The notes under the pieces: generated by a model | The model's database searches: none | Seen by the model: the letters and a program-made list of their open reading frames with translations, nothing else | What the model was told of the DNA's origin: nothing | Part shown: positions 14,950-25,232 of the stretch, piece after piece | Layout: every line of letters begins with the position of its first letter | Numbering within the stretch: the first letter of the stretch is position 1 | Source: Virgisporangium aliadipatigenens | GTDB taxonomy: Bacteria > Actinomycetota > Actinomycetes > Mycobacteriales > Micromonosporaceae | Assembly (NCBI RefSeq): GCF_016863615.1 | Contig: NZ_BOPF01000002.1 | Coordinates: 558,001 to 622,000, forward strand | Length of the DNA stretch: 64,000 nucleotides | Direction of reading: 5' to 3' | Program-made: the position numbers and the translations under genes

Positions 14950-17853
14950 TTACCCGACCGGCCACACCCGGACGGTGCCGGCCAGGTCAGCGGCGACCAG
15001 GGTCTTCCCGTCGGGCGAGAAGCGCAGCACCGACACGTTCGACACGTGCCCGCCGAACGTCATCACCGTCCGCCCGCTCGCCACGTCCCGCACCAGGCCG
15101 CCGTGCGCGTTCCCGACGGCGAGCCGCTTACCGTCCGGGCTGAACGCCAGTGCCGACACTCGGCCGAACTCGGGCACCGTGCTCGTCACCCGGCCGGCGG
15201 GCAGCTCCCACAGGCGCAGCACACCCCGTTCGTCGACCCCGGCGAGCTGCCGGTGTGCGGGGTCGAACGCGATCGTGGGCACCCGCATGCCGAGGGCGAA
15301 CCCACGCACGCGGCGCGACGGCGTGTAGCCGGCGTCCCAGAACTGCACGCGCTTGTAGGTGTGGTCCGGCCCGTTGGCGATCAACAACAGGTTGTCGGGG
15401 CCGTACCCGACGACGCTCTTCTCGTAGGCGCCGTCCTCGGGCGGCTCGGTATCGATCTCGTAGGGGGCTCCGGTCGAACCGTCCCGCCATACGTAGGCAT
15501 GTCCGGACCGGCCGGCGGAGGCCACGTCCTTGCCCTTGCGGTCGAACGCCACCGAGTATCCGAAGCCGGCGCTGCCGAACGTGCCCTCCTGCCGGCCGAC
15601 GGTCGAGTACCTGCGTCCGCCGATGACCGGGGCCTCCACCGCCACGGCCTTCCCGTCGGGGCTGAACGCGACGGCCGCGTCGAGCGGCCCCACCCCGAGG
15701 CTGAGGTCGGCGACGAGCCTGCCGGAACCCGGTTCGCGCAGTTGCACCGACGGGTTTCGGCCGAGCGGCCGGACCGAGACGGCGACGAGGTCGCCGAGCG
15801 GCGAGTACGCCAGGTCCGACACGAAGCCGTCGACCAGCATCAGGGTCCGGGCGTCGAACGCCGGCGCCACCACCGTCGCCGCACCGGCAGAGGTCGCCAC
15901 TGCCAGCGCGGTCGCCGCGGCCACCGCGTGGGACCGGCCGGCGAGCGGTAGCGGAGCGGCGACCGCCAACCCGAGCGCCGCCCCGATCAGCGGCCACAGC
16001 AGCCCGAACGCCACCGGGATCGCGGCCGCCGCACCGGACCAGGCCAGGTTCTCGCCGAACAGGCGCGTGTGGACGACTACCACGCCGCAGACTCCGAACA
16101 GCACCGGCAGCCACCGGGTGCGCCCGGGCAGCCAGTCGACCAGGGCGCAGGCGATCCCGGTGAGCACCGTGAGGGTGGTCTCCAGCATGTCGCCGCCGTA
16201 CGTGGCGGTCGTATAGCCCGGTGTCCACCGGAACTCCATGATCAGATTGACGCCTTCGTCGTCGGCGAGGACGGTCAGCCGCAGGACCCAGCAGACGACC
16301 AGCGCACCGAGCATCAGCCGCGCCGCCGTCGCGTGCGCCCAGTGGCGGGCGAGTCCCGCGACGACGGCGGTCAACGCCACCAGCGCGAGCCACGACGCGA
16401 CCCGCTCCTGACCGCCGAGGCTCAAACCCGTGGCCACCAGGAGCGCCACGGCGCCGCCGCCGGCCGCGATCCGCGCGGCGGCACCCCTGCCTTCCCTCGG
16501 GCTTGTCCCGGCATCGGCGGCGGTCTCGGTGTGCGGGTCCGGCCCGGCCGCCGGCAGCGCGGTGCCTCCGCCGCCGGCGCCCGTCCGAGCGGCGGCGCTG
16601 GGGCCCACCCGCAGGCCGGCGGTGCGCGGCGCGACCGCTGCACCCCTGACGGCGCGCGGACGGGCAATCGTCGGGGCGGCGAGCCGTGGCGCGGTGGCGG
16701 CCGCACCCGGGGTGGCGTTCGGGGTGTCGTGCGGTGGCGGGGTCGCGGGCGTGCTTGCGGCGGTGTGCGGGGCTGCGGTCGTCGGGGCGGGGGTGTGGGC
16801 GGCGCCCTCGACCACCACCAGCTCCGGCTGGTCGACGACGACCGGTGCCACCCGAAGTGTGCGGTGCAGCAGGCTCGCGGCCAGCGGTACCCGGCTCGCG
16901 CCGCCGACCAGCAGCACTCCCTCGACCGCCGTGCGGGTCACCCCGGCGCCGCGCAGCGTCTCGACGGTGACGTCCACGGTGCGTTCGAGCAGCGGCCGCG
17001 CCACCGCCTCGAACTCCGTGCGCGTCAGGTGTACGTCGCGTTCCAGCAGCGGCAGATGCAGGTCGGCGACGGAGAGGCGGGTCAGCTGTTCCTTGGCGGC
17101 GCGGGCGTTCTGCCACAGCGCGTGCCGGGCACGGCGGTCGGCCGGCGTGCGGGGCCACTCCAGCCGGGCCCACACAGGTGCGTCGGCGGAGTCGGGTTCC
17201 GCGGGTCTCAGGTGTGCCACCACGGCCGCGTCGAGGTCGAGCCCGCCCACGTCCGGCAGCCCGCCCTGGGCGACGACCGCCATCGTGCCGTCGACCCGGC
17301 TGACGACCGCCACGTCGCAGGTTCCCGCGCCGAGGTCGTACACCACCAGGTGACGGCCGGCGGGCAGGTCGCGTTCCAGCGCCGTCAGGTAGAACGCGGC
17401 GGCCGCGACCGGTTCGGGCACCAGGGCTACCTCGCCCAGGCCGGCGCGGGCCGCCGCCTCGGTCAGCACGCCACGCCGGGGCCCCGCCCACGCTGCCGGA
17501 TGCGTCAACACCACGCCGTCGGGCGGTTGTCCGGCGATGCGGAGCACGTCGCCGGCGACCCGTCGCAGAACGGCGGCGATCAGGTCGACGACGGCGACCT
17601 CGTGCTCGCCCAGCCAGACTGTGCCCTCGTCGATCACCCGCTTGGGGTGCGGTTCGTAGCCGGCCGGGTCGGTCACCGCCGCCCGCGCGCCGTCCGTGCC
17701 CGTCAACAGGACCCCGTCCGCCCCCCGGAACACGCCGGAGGGCAGCAGCGGGGAGGCGTCGAAGAGCACCTGCCGGGTGCGCCCGTCGGCCCAGGCGATC
17801 AGCGCCACCGTGGCGGAGGTGCCGAAGTCGACACTCAGGCGGTACCCGGTCAT
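14950..17853 (-). CDS. Hsp70-like ATPase / membrane / WD40 fusion protein
   Basis: This 967-residue mosaic begins with an Hsp70-type actin-fold ATPase at about 5-350 (VDFGTSATVAL, YDLGAGTCDVAVV, LLVGGASRVPL). A Pro/Thr/Ala-rich linker covers 352-465, and about six to seven hydrophobic helices lie at 466-665. WD40-like repeats follow at 670-967 (AFSPDGKAVAVE, AFSPDGKRLAVG, RFSPDGKTLVAAD). There is no classical Hsp70 substrate-binding domain. The layout suggests an ATP-gated membrane device with a beta-propeller on the far end. Its ATG overlaps the stop of a 12-codon leaderless frame (17888-17850) as ATGA, and argG lies upstream on the same strand. Confidence 0.88.
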   Translation of the reverse strand: MTGYRLSVDFGTSATVALIAWADGRTRQVLFDASPLLPSGVFRGADGVLLTGTDGARAAVTDPAGYEPHPKRVIDEGTVWLGEHEVAVVDLIAAVLRRVAGDVLRIAGQPPDGVVLTHPAAWAGPRRGVLTEAAARAGLGEVALVPEPVAAAAFYLTALERDLPAGRHLVVYDLGAGTCDVAVVSRVDGTMAVVAQGGLPDVGGLDLDAAVVAHLRPAEPDSADAPVWARLEWPRTPADRRARHALWQNARAAKEQLTRLSVADLHLPLLERDVHLTRTEFEAVARPLLERTVDVTVETLRGAGVTRTAVEGVLLVGGASRVPLAASLLHRTLRVAPVVVDQPELVVVEGAAHTPAPTTAAPHTAASTPATPPPHDTPNATPGAAATAPRLAAPTIARPRAVRGAAVAPRTAGLRVGPSAAARTGAGGGGTALPAAGPDPHTETAADAGTSPREGRGAAARIAAGGGAVALLVATGLSLGGQERVASWLALVALTAVVAGLARHWAHATAARLMLGALVVCWVLRLTVLADDEGVNLIMEFRWTPGYTTATYGGDMLETTLTVLTGIACALVDWLPGRTRWLPVLFGVCGVVVVHTRLFGENLAWSGAAAAIPVAFGLLWPLIGAALGLAVAAPLPLAGRSHAVAAATALAVATSAGAATVVAPAFDARTLMLVDGFVSDLAYSPLGDLVAVSVRPLGRNPSVQLREPGSGRLVADLSLGVGPLDAAVAFSPDGKAVAVEAPVIGGRRYSTVGRQEGTFGSAGFGYSVAFDRKGKDVASAGRSGHAYVWRDGSTGAPYEIDTEPPEDGAYEKSVVGYGPDNLLLIANGPDHTYKRVQFWDAGYTPSRRVRGFALGMRVPTIAFDPAHRQLAGVDERGVLRLWELPAGRVTSTVPEFGRVSALAFSPDGKRLAVGNAHGGLVRDVASGRTVMTFGGHVSNVSVLRFSPDGKTLVAADLAGTVRVWPVG

Positions 17854-17888
17854 GCGCGCCCGGCGCCGGCGGGAATCGGTAGCGGCAT
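17850..17888 (-). CDS. Leaderless 12-codon upstream reading frame
   Basis: The frame MPLPIPAGAGRA starts 7 nt after a TAGGAT hexamer (17901-17896). Its stop overlaps the start codon of the Hsp70-WD40 gene as ATGA. The likely role is to load ribosomes for coupled translation of the next gene. Whether the peptide itself matters is unknown. Confidence 0.5.
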   Translation of the reverse strand: MPLPIPAGAGRA

Positions 17889-17926
17889 GCGCGCAATCCT
17901 ATTGACGCCCGCCACTGCTCCGGGGC

Positions 17927-19413
<1,487 letters not shown>

Positions 19414-19485
19414 CCTCTCCGCCGTGCCGATCTTCTTCCGGCGTCCGGCGCCGGTAGCCTGGCGGCGGGACGGGGAGGTGGATCG

Positions 19486-20067
19486 ATGCGTCGTCGCGTG
19501 GTCGCGCTGGTGGTCGTTCTCGCGCTGGGGTTCACCGGTGGGTGTGCCGGTGCGCGGGTCGACGACGTGGCGGAGCGGGCCGGCACGGGGGTCGAGTCGG
19601 GTGCCGCGCCGTCGGCGCCGAGCGGTTCGGCGTCGTCGAGCGTCGAACCGGTGCCGACCGGCTGCCCGGAGAGCGGACTGCGGGTCACCGCCCCCGCCGA
19701 GGCGAACGCCGCGATGGGCTACCGCGAGCTGCCCCTGTACGTCACGAACTGCGGCGACAAGCCGGTGAAGGTCGAGGGCCGCCCGGAGATCGTGGTGCTG
19801 GACAAGGAACGCAGGCCGGCCGGCACGTCGATCGTTCCGAGCGTGCGCCACGCGGGGGAGCCGCGCACGCTGACCCTCGCACCGGGGCAGAAGGCGGTGT
19901 CGGTGCTCGCGTGGCGCAACACGGTCACGTCCGTCACGGACCCGACGGTGGAGGGGCATTACCTGTCCGTCGCCCCGAACGCCGGCGGCGCCCGCCAGCT
20001 GGTGCAGCTGCCCCATCGGCTCGACCTCGGCACCACGGGACGCCTCGAGGCGAGCGTCTGGCAGTAG
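19486..20067 (+). CDS. Secreted lipoprotein, DUF4232-like
   Basis: This 193-residue protein has a signal peptide ending in the lipobox LGFTGGC, so it should be lipid-anchored on the cell surface. A Ser/Pro/Ala-rich linker follows, then a beta-rich domain with two cysteines (TGCPESGLRV and YVTNCGDKPV) resembling DUF4232. Function is unknown. The ATG is supported by a GGGGAGG ribosome site. It converges with the MauE-like gene. Confidence 0.8.
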   Translation: MRRRVVALVVVLALGFTGGCAGARVDDVAERAGTGVESGAAPSAPSGSASSSVEPVPTGCPESGLRVTAPAEANAAMGYRELPLYVTNCGDKPVKVEGRPEIVVLDKERRPAGTSIVPSVRHAGEPRTLTLAPGQKAVSVLAWRNTVTSVTDPTVEGHYLSVAPNAGGARQLVQLPHRLDLGTTGRLEASVWQ

Positions 20068-20071
20068 GGGT

Positions 20072-20599
20072 TCAGGCGTCGGCGCGCAACGGCGTGAAGA
20101 GCTCGACGAGGTCGTCCAGGCGGGTGACCAGGACCGCCACGACGATCCCCGCCGCCGCGGCGACCATCGCCTCCGGCCAACGCGTCGGCGGGTCGGCCCG
20201 GACCGCCGCCGCCCCGATCCCGCTCACGACGAGCAGCACGGCGTTGCGCGCGACGTGGTACCGGCGGAACCGCGCCGGCCTGCCGCCGCCGAAGCACCGG
20301 CACGCGGCCGGCGTGCCCCGCCGCAGCACCGTCACGATCGCGGCGGTGAACCCGAGCAGCAGCACCGCCGCCGCCGCGAACCCGGCCGCCGGCAGCGTCG
20401 ACAGCAGCAGCGGCACCGCCGCCTCGCCGAGCACCACCAGGGCCGCCACCGGCCGCACGGCCCGCGGCGCCAGCAGCCGCATCTCCGACAGCGAATCGCG
20501 GAACTGCGTGAACCCGCCCCCGACCGGTGCCTTGCTCGCCGCCGACAGCAGGAACACCAGCCCGATCAGGCAGCGGGAGAACGCCTCCACATAGGCCAT
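20072..20599 (-). CDS. MauE-like membrane protein
   Basis: This 175-residue protein has four predicted transmembrane helices and the motif CRCFGGG between helices 2 and 3, as in MauE/DoxX-like proteins. Family members help disulfide formation or redox maturation of exported proteins by recycling a thiol partner. It is divergent from the gene at 20655 and stands alone. No thioredoxin-fold partner is adjacent. Confidence 0.8.
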   Translation of the reverse strand: MAYVEAFSRCLIGLVFLLSAASKAPVGGGFTQFRDSLSEMRLLAPRAVRPVAALVVLGEAAVPLLLSTLPAAGFAAAAVLLLGFTAAIVTVLRRGTPAACRCFGGGRPARFRRYHVARNAVLLVVSGIGAAAVRADPPTRWPEAMVAAAAGIVVAVLVTRLDDLVELFTPLRADA

Positions 20600-20654
20600 G
20601 GGCGATGAGCCTACGCCCGGGTTTTTGTCAGAGGGCGCTGGCATGATGCCCGGC

Positions 20655-21047
20655 ATGGCGGCACTGACGGTGTACGACGCGACCCTCACCGGCAAACGGC
20701 TGGACAGCATGGTGCTGCCCGACGTTCCCACGCGCATCACCGCGCGCGAGCTGATCCGGCTGCGGGTACGGGAGGAGGTGGCGCGTCACAACGCCGCCCT
20801 CCCGCCGGTGTTCCAGGGACTGGTGCGGCCGACGGAGGCGGAGATCGTGCGCAACGGCTACCGGCTGCGGGAGCCGCGCCGCCTCGATTGGGAGCGGCAG
20901 GCCGACGCGGCGTGCGCGGCGTTCCTGCGCAACGGGTTCGTGCTGCTGGTGGGCGAGCGGCAGGTGGCGGAATTGGACGAGGTGCTCGATCTGGACGGCG
21001 CGGCCGAGGTGGCGTTCGTCAAGTTGGTGGCGCTGGTGGGTGGCTGA
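20655..21047 (+). CDS. Hypothetical protein coupled to DUF4132 protein
   Basis: This 130-residue protein matches no family I recognise. It is mixed alpha/beta, with a charged central region (LIRLRVREEVARHNAAL) and a C-terminal segment ending FVKLVALVGG. The start at 20655 is favoured because a CATGAT hexamer lies 7 nt before it; the ATG at 20643 lies within that hexamer. Its TGA overlaps the DUF4132 start as TGATG, so the two are made together and may interact. Confidence 0.75.
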   Translation: MAALTVYDATLTGKRLDSMVLPDVPTRITARELIRLRVREEVARHNAALPPVFQGLVRPTEAEIVRNGYRLREPRRLDWERQADAACAAFLRNGFVLLVGERQVAELDEVLDLDGAAEVAFVKLVALVGG

Positions 21048-23503
21048 TGGCCGGCACGTTGGAGGCGCCGCCGGAGCTGCTCGCGGCGTACGGGGCGGAG
21101 CTGGCTGCCACCGAGGCGGAGGTCGGTGGCGGGCGTTCGTGGTGGACGGGCACCGGGCGGGACTGGCTCCGGGCGTGGCAGCACCTGCCCGTGTCGCGGC
21201 TGTCCGCCGATCGGCGCCGGCACGTCGCGCTGTCGCTGGTGCGGGCCATGAGCCGGAGCAGCTACGAGGACGACGACGAGCTGTTCCGGCGGATGCCGGC
21301 GATGGTGTCGCAGGTGCTCGACCCGGCCCTGCCATGGCGCGCCGACGACGTGGCGTTCCTGGTGCACGAGGGGCGGGCACTGGTGCGGGAGCCGTCGGAG
21401 GAGCTGCCGACGGCGCTCGTGCGGGCGCTGCGCACCGTGGTCGCCGCGCTCGACGCCGAGGGTGTGGCGCGGGTGGAGCCGCTGGTGTCGGCGTTCTGCG
21501 ACGCGATGTCGAGCCGCTGCCGGGGTACCCAGCCGGAGTCGCTGCGGGTGGAGGTCACCGCGCTGCGGGCCGACGCGGTGGGCGAGGGGCGGACCGATGT
21601 CGTTCCACCGCATCTGCTGCACGGCGGGGACCTGTACGGGCCGGCGGCGCGCGAGCTGCTCGGCGATCTGCTGATCGCGCCGGGCGTGCCGGCGGTGCTG
21701 TCGCACTGCGCCGCCCTCGACCGGCCGGTGCCGACCAAGGCGTGGCGGGCGCAGTTCGCCCGGTTGCTGGCCGCCGCGCCCGGAGCGGTCCCGGCCGCCC
21801 GTGCGTTGCTGGAGCTTTTCGTCGAACACGCGCGGCGGGTCGAGCAGCTGCACCACGACGCCGAGTCGCTGGTGCGCGGTTTGCTGTGGGTGCTCGCCGA
21901 CCGGGACGACGAGTGGGCGACGCCGCTGCTGGCCGACGTGGCGGTGCAGGGTTGCGCGGCCTACCCGCCGACCTCCGGCGTGCTGATCCATCCACGCATC
22001 GGCAACGCGGCGGTGGGGGTGCTGGCCGGCCGGGCGGGACAGGTGCCGCTCGGGACGCTGGCCCGGCTGTCGACGGTCGTTCGCAACAGGGCGCTGCACG
22101 GGCGGGTCGTGGCCGCGCTGGAGACGCTCGGCGCCGCGCGCGGCTGGTCGCTCGCGGAGGTGATGGAGCAGGCGGTCGACGATCACGGCCTCGATCCGGC
22201 CGGCGAGATACGGCGCGCCGTCGGCGAGTACGAGGCGACCGTGCGGCTGGTGCCCGGCGCGGGCCGGGCGACGCTGACGTTCACCCGGGCGGGCCGGCCG
22301 GTGCGCACGCCGCCGCGGCCGATCCGGGAGGAGGCCGCCGACCTGAAGGCCCTGGCACGCGCGGTCGACAAGACGCTCGCCGCCGAACGCGCCCGCGTCG
22401 AGTCGCTGCTGTCGACGACGCGCACGTGGGCGTTCGGGGAGTGGGCGTCGCGCTGTTGCGCGCATCCGGTCACCGGCGCGATCGCGCGGACCCTGGTGTG
22501 GGAGGTGCGCACCGGCGACGGCCCGTGGCGCGCGGGGCTGCCGGTGCACGTCGACGGCGGGTGGCGGCTGGTCGACCGGGCCGGCGCCCCGCACGCGGGC
22601 GAACGGGTGCGCCTGTGGCACCCGATCCGGGCCGACCTGGACGAGGTGCGCGCCTGGCGGGACCACGTCGCCGCAGTCTGGCCGGCGCAGCCGTTCAAGC
22701 AGGTGTTCCGCGAGGTGTACCTGCTGACGCCGGCCGAGGAGGAGACCGGCACGTACTCCAACCGGTTCGCGGCGCACGTGCTGCGCTACGGGCAGGTGGC
22801 GGCGCTGATCCGGGCCCGGGGCTGGCGTGCCAACCATCTCGGCCCGTTCGACGGCGGGTACAACGCCGAGGCGCAGAAAGAGTTCGCCGGCGCGTGGCGC
22901 GCGAGCTTCTTCATCGACGCCGTCGAGCCGGAGCGGCACCGCTACGAGGTGCGCCACTGCACGACCGACCGGGTGCGCTTCGCCCGGCGGGACGGCGCCT
23001 ACTGGGCGGAGGCGCGGCTGTCGGACGTGCCCGTCGAGGTGTTCAGCGAGGCGATGCGCGACGTGGACCTGTTCGTCGGCGTGACCTCCGTGGCCGCTGA
23101 TCCGGCGTGGGTCGACGGCGGCGACGAGCGGTTCCGGGCGTACCGGGAGTCGACGGCGTTCGGGACGCTGAGCGCCAACGCGCAGGTGCGGGCGGAAGCG
23201 TTGGCGCGGCTGCTCCCGCGCACCAAACTGGCGGCGGTCGTCGCGCTGGACGGGCGGTGGCTGCGGGTGCGCGGGAGGCGCCGCACGTACCGGATCCACA
23301 TCGGTTCGGGCAACATCCTGATGGAGCCCAACGACGAGTACCTGTGCATCGTGCCGGCGCGCGGCAAGGGCACGTCGGTACAGCTGCCGTTCGACGACGA
23401 TCCGATCCTGTCGGTGGTGCTGTCGAAGGCGTTCCTGCTGGCGGCGGATGACCGGATCACCGATCCGACGATCCTGGCGCAGATCGGCCGGGGCCCGGCG
23501 TGA
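21047..23503 (+). CDS. DUF4132 domain-containing protein
   Basis: This 818-residue protein has a helical, HEAT-like N-terminal two thirds and a C-terminal DUF4132 region (FKQVFREVYLLTPAEEETGTYSNRF, LRYGQVAALIRARGW, FIDAVEP). DUF4132 proteins are widespread in bacteria and poorly understood; E. coli MolR/YehI are relatives. It is the second gene of a tightly coupled pair with the 130-residue protein before it. The sequence is full length with no obvious lesions. Confidence 0.85.
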   Translation: MAGTLEAPPELLAAYGAELAATEAEVGGGRSWWTGTGRDWLRAWQHLPVSRLSADRRRHVALSLVRAMSRSSYEDDDELFRRMPAMVSQVLDPALPWRADDVAFLVHEGRALVREPSEELPTALVRALRTVVAALDAEGVARVEPLVSAFCDAMSSRCRGTQPESLRVEVTALRADAVGEGRTDVVPPHLLHGGDLYGPAARELLGDLLIAPGVPAVLSHCAALDRPVPTKAWRAQFARLLAAAPGAVPAARALLELFVEHARRVEQLHHDAESLVRGLLWVLADRDDEWATPLLADVAVQGCAAYPPTSGVLIHPRIGNAAVGVLAGRAGQVPLGTLARLSTVVRNRALHGRVVAALETLGAARGWSLAEVMEQAVDDHGLDPAGEIRRAVGEYEATVRLVPGAGRATLTFTRAGRPVRTPPRPIREEAADLKALARAVDKTLAAERARVESLLSTTRTWAFGEWASRCCAHPVTGAIARTLVWEVRTGDGPWRAGLPVHVDGGWRLVDRAGAPHAGERVRLWHPIRADLDEVRAWRDHVAAVWPAQPFKQVFREVYLLTPAEEETGTYSNRFAAHVLRYGQVAALIRARGWRANHLGPFDGGYNAEAQKEFAGAWRASFFIDAVEPERHRYEVRHCTTDRVRFARRDGAYWAEARLSDVPVEVFSEAMRDVDLFVGVTSVAADPAWVDGGDERFRAYRESTAFGTLSANAQVRAEALARLLPRTKLAAVVALDGRWLRVRGRRRTYRIHIGSGNILMEPNDEYLCIVPARGKGTSVQLPFDDDPILSVVLSKAFLLAADDRITDPTILAQIGRGPA

Positions 23504-23545
23504 GTTTCCGCTCGGCGGCGTGCGCCGTCCGCGTCGCGCCACCGG

Positions 23546-24484
23546 TCACGTGGCGCCGATCGCGGTCGTGGTCGCCAACCGGCGGCGGCCGGCCAACCAG
23601 CGCACGACGAGCGCGTACGCGACGAGCAGCGGCACGTCGATGACGAACAGCTGCCACGGCATGTCGGCCGCCGTGGACAGGTCGTTCGTGGGGCCGCCGG
23701 TGATGACGTCCAGGGCGAACGCGACGACGTTGTTCACCGCGTGCAGTGCGATCGCCGCCTCCAGCCCGCCGGTGCGGTACGCGAGCCATCCGGTGACGAG
23801 GCCGAAGAGCACCAGTTCGACAAAGCCCCAGCGGGTGCCGAGACCATGGGCGAGGGAGAACGCGAGCGCCGACACGACGATCGCCGGGATCGCGGAGCGG
23901 GTGTAACCACCCACGGCCTGCAACAGCCAGCCGCGGAAGAAGTACTCCTCGCCCGCGGCCTGGAACGGCACCAGCGCCAGCGTGAGCGCGAGCCCGACGA
24001 GCACCTTCGGCCAGGCCCCGAGGGTCAGCGCCGCCTCGCCCGCGGGCTCCGTCAGGGCCAGCAGCGCGATGCCGCCGCCGAGCGTCAGCACCGGCACGGG
24101 CACCGCCACCAGCAGGCAGATCCCGAGCCACCGCCAGCGCAGGCGGCCGGTGACCGACGACAGCGAACCCGCCGGACGGTTCTGCAGCACGCGGGCCGCC
24201 AGCAGCACCACCGGGATCGTCAGGCCCAACGCCCCCACCAGAAGCCACGTGTCGGTCGCGCCGCCGAAGACCGGGTAGCCGTCGGGCCCGTCCGGACGGC
24301 CGGCGACGAGTGGGGCGATCGCCGGGACGAGCTGCACGACCACGATCCCCACCAGCACCGCGAGGGTCGCGAGCGGCGGCAGCCACCAGTGGTGCCGTCC
24401 GAGGCGGCCGAGTCGGTGGAACGGCAGGTCGTGCCGCGGGGCCGGGGCCGGCGGCGCGACGGGTGCGGGGGCGGTCGTCGTCAT
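23546..24484 (-). CDS. CPBP-family intramembrane glutamic protease
   Basis: This 312-residue protein has about eight membrane helices and the three CPBP/ABI motifs. They are EE-x3-R (GEEYFFRGW, residues 179-184), F-x3-H (FSLAH, 209-213) and H-x2-N (HAVNN, 248-251). Such proteins cleave prenylated or membrane-bound substrates or protect against bacteriocins. The N-terminal 35 residues are Pro/Ala-rich. It is a single gene, divergent from the DUF4142 gene. Confidence 0.9.
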   Translation of the reverse strand: MTTTAPAPVAPPAPAPRHDLPFHRLGRLGRHHWWLPPLATLAVLVGIVVVQLVPAIAPLVAGRPDGPDGYPVFGGATDTWLLVGALGLTIPVVLLAARVLQNRPAGSLSSVTGRLRWRWLGICLLVAVPVPVLTLGGGIALLALTEPAGEAALTLGAWPKVLVGLALTLALVPFQAAGEEYFFRGWLLQAVGGYTRSAIPAIVVSALAFSLAHGLGTRWGFVELVLFGLVTGWLAYRTGGLEAAIALHAVNNVVAFALDVITGGPTNDLSTAADMPWQLFVIDVPLLVAYALVVRWLAGRRRLATTTAIGAT

Positions 24485-24648
24485 GGCGCCCAGCAAAGCA
24501 CCGGCATCGATCATGAACGTCGGCTGTCCGGATGAACCACGCGCCACCCCCGGGTGGAGTAGGCGCTGTGCGTTACGGAGTACGCGCAACGGGTAGTGGA
24601 TGTCGGGCGCGGGTGAGCCGCCCGCCGGAACACACGGGGGAGAACGCT

Positions 24649-25197
24649 ATGAGGATCGGTTCGCGCGCGGTCGGCGCCGTCACGACCGCACTGGCACTGG
24701 CGATCACGACGCCGGCGCACGCCGCACCGGGAGACGAACCGGCACCGGACGAGCCGGCCGCCGCCTGCCTGGAGGACGTGAAGTACCTGTACCGGGCGCA
24801 CCGGGGCAACCTCGCGGAGCAGGCCGCCGCCGAGGCCGCGTTCGCCGGCACCGACAACGAACGCATCCACGAGATCGCGCGGATGCTCGACGAGGACCAC
24901 ACGGCGTTCGACCGGAAGGTGACCGCGCTCGCCGAGGCGCACGACGTGACGCTGCCGCCGCGGCCCAACCAGAGGCAGCGCGACGATCTCGCCGCCGTCG
25001 TGGCGCTGCGCGGGCGGCAGTTCGACCGCGGCTGGCTGGAACTGCAGACAGCGGCGCACGAACAGACGCTCGACCACATCGGGCGGGTGCGCGAGGGCGG
25101 CTGTGCCCCGGACGTGCACGCCGCCGCGGAGCAGGCCGAGCCGGTCGTCTCCGCCCACCTGGAGGCGGTCGAGGAGGCATCACGCTCCGTGCGGTGA
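24649..25197 (+). CDS. Exported DUF4142-family protein
   Basis: This 182-residue protein has a signal peptide with cleavage site likely after TPAHA (about residue 25). A four-helix DUF4142/ferritin-like bundle follows, with paired histidines and acids (EIARMLDEDHTAFDRKV, HEQTLDHIGRV). Relatives are secreted proteins of unknown function, some plant-associated. ATG 24649 follows a GGGGGAG ribosome site. Confidence 0.85.
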   Translation: MRIGSRAVGAVTTALALAITTPAHAAPGDEPAPDEPAAACLEDVKYLYRAHRGNLAEQAAAEAAFAGTDNERIHEIARMLDEDHTAFDRKVTALAEAHDVTLPPRPNQRQRDDLAAVVALRGRQFDRGWLELQTAAHEQTLDHIGRVREGGCAPDVHAAAEQAEPVVSAHLEAVEEASRSVR

Positions 25198-25232
25198 ACG
25201 GGCGGTAAGTCCGTGGTGACTACGATGCGCAC

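Noticed and set aside
20858-23542. Very long open frame antisense to the DUF4132 gene
   Set aside because: High third-position GC keeps the opposite strand open; the translation is low-complexity Arg/Pro/His-rich with no family pattern.
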